Shown here one piece after another: positions 63,906-64,000 of a stretch of DNA of 64,000 bases. The notes under the pieces were generated by a model. The model had not been told where the DNA came from, made no database searches, and saw nothing but the letters and a program-made list of their open reading frames with translations. Origin of the DNA: Solidesulfovibrio sp. GTDB taxonomy: Bacteria; Desulfobacterota; Desulfovibrionia; Desulfovibrionales; Desulfovibrionaceae. The stretch is from assembly GCF_029978005.1 (NCBI RefSeq), contig NZ_JARKOZ010000058.1:1-64000 (forward strand), given 5' to 3'. Within the stretch, counting starts at the first letter, position 1; each line of letters starts with the position of its first letter. Made by a program: the position numbers and the translations under genes.

Positions 63906-64000
63906 TTACGCGCCGGGCAGGCGACAGACGCTGGTCAGGGGGCAGCTTTCCCCCGGGGCATGCCAGGAGTCCTGGTGCACGGCGCAAAGGGCCTGGCCGA
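63906..64000 (-). CDS. C-terminal end of an unidentified gene (partial)
   Basis: A minus-strand frame enters at the window edge and ends at a TAA (63906-63908), 22 nt before the next start codon. The visible tail reads GQALCAVHQDSWHAPGESCP and then LTSVCRLPGA. It is too short to assign to a family. Spacing and orientation suggest it belongs to the same signalling operon. Confidence 0.4.
   Translation of the reverse strand, partial: GQALCAVHQDSWHAPGESCPLTSVCRLPGA

Overview
This window is high-GC DNA with strong Shine-Dalgarno sequences, densely packed genes and many sigma-54 promoters. Gene content (two selenocysteine formate dehydrogenases, an [FeFe] hydrogenase, several HycB/HydN-type ferredoxins, a Hyf-like membrane complex, large two-component sensors) suggests a deltaproteobacterial sulfate reducer of the Desulfovibrio/Solidesulfovibrio type. 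That assignment is inferred from gene content, not from a marker gene.

Layout. 1-4.1 kb: purT (formate-dependent purine synthesis), an endonuclease IV-like TIM barrel, an ADP-ribosylglycohydrolase and a LigB-type dioxygenase. 4.2-6.3 kb: moeA-fdhD. 6.7-10.9 kb: a cytosolic multi-PAS histidine kinase and an NtrC-type regulator. 11-13.8 kb: a MoeA/MogA-like pterin-binding protein divergent from a DUF190-CBS protein. 13.9-17.4 kb: operon hycB1-fdhF1(Sec)-mobB. 17.9-33.7 kb: a long minus-strand array focA - mobA - hycB3 - [FeFe] hydrogenase fused to a HyfA-like ferredoxin - hyfB - hyfC - hyfE - hyfF - hyfG-like - hyfH/I fusion - fdhD2 - fdhF2(Sec) - hycB2, closed by a terminator. 34.4 kb: a hotdog thioesterase. 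35-45.8 kb: a gabT-livKHMGF-CBS/ACT operon, a sigma-54 regulator carrying an in-frame TAG, and a succinate-semialdehyde-type dehydrogenase. 46-56.7 kb: an exopolysaccharide synthesis/export operon (PilZ-glycosyltransferase, deacetylase-like proteins, giant TPR/beta-barrel porin, GH18-like protein). 56.9-59.5 kb: a frameshifted beta-helix gene, a 33-residue membrane peptide and a uracil permease. 59.8-64 kb: a two-component signalling cluster.

Main discovery. The 13.9-33.7 kb genes have the content of a hydrogen-dependent CO2 reductase / formate hydrogenlyase: two Sec-containing FdhF, three HycB-type ferredoxins, an [FeFe] hydrogenase, FdhD, MobA/MobB and a formate channel. They are interleaved with a Hyf-type proton-pumping membrane arm. 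The 'NiFe' large subunit of that arm has lost three of the four nickel-binding cysteines. The hydrogenase reads in frame into a HyfA-type ferredoxin, so an [FeFe] enzyme may take the place of the lost NiFe site on an ion-pumping arm.

Regulation. Six sigma-54 promoters (-24 GG / -12 GC spacing correct) lie before moeA-fdhD, the MoeA-like gene, the DUF190-CBS gene, hycB1-fdhF1-mobB, fdhF2-hycB2 and focA. A palindrome family built on TGCAATTGCA / TGCAA...TTGCA lies about 70-225 bp upstream of every one of them. This looks like one enhancer-dependent formate/hydrogen/molybdenum regulon, and the local PAS kinase/NtrC pair is the obvious candidate controller. A separate sigma-54 promoter with TGATTC-N6-GAATC repeats precedes the gab operon.
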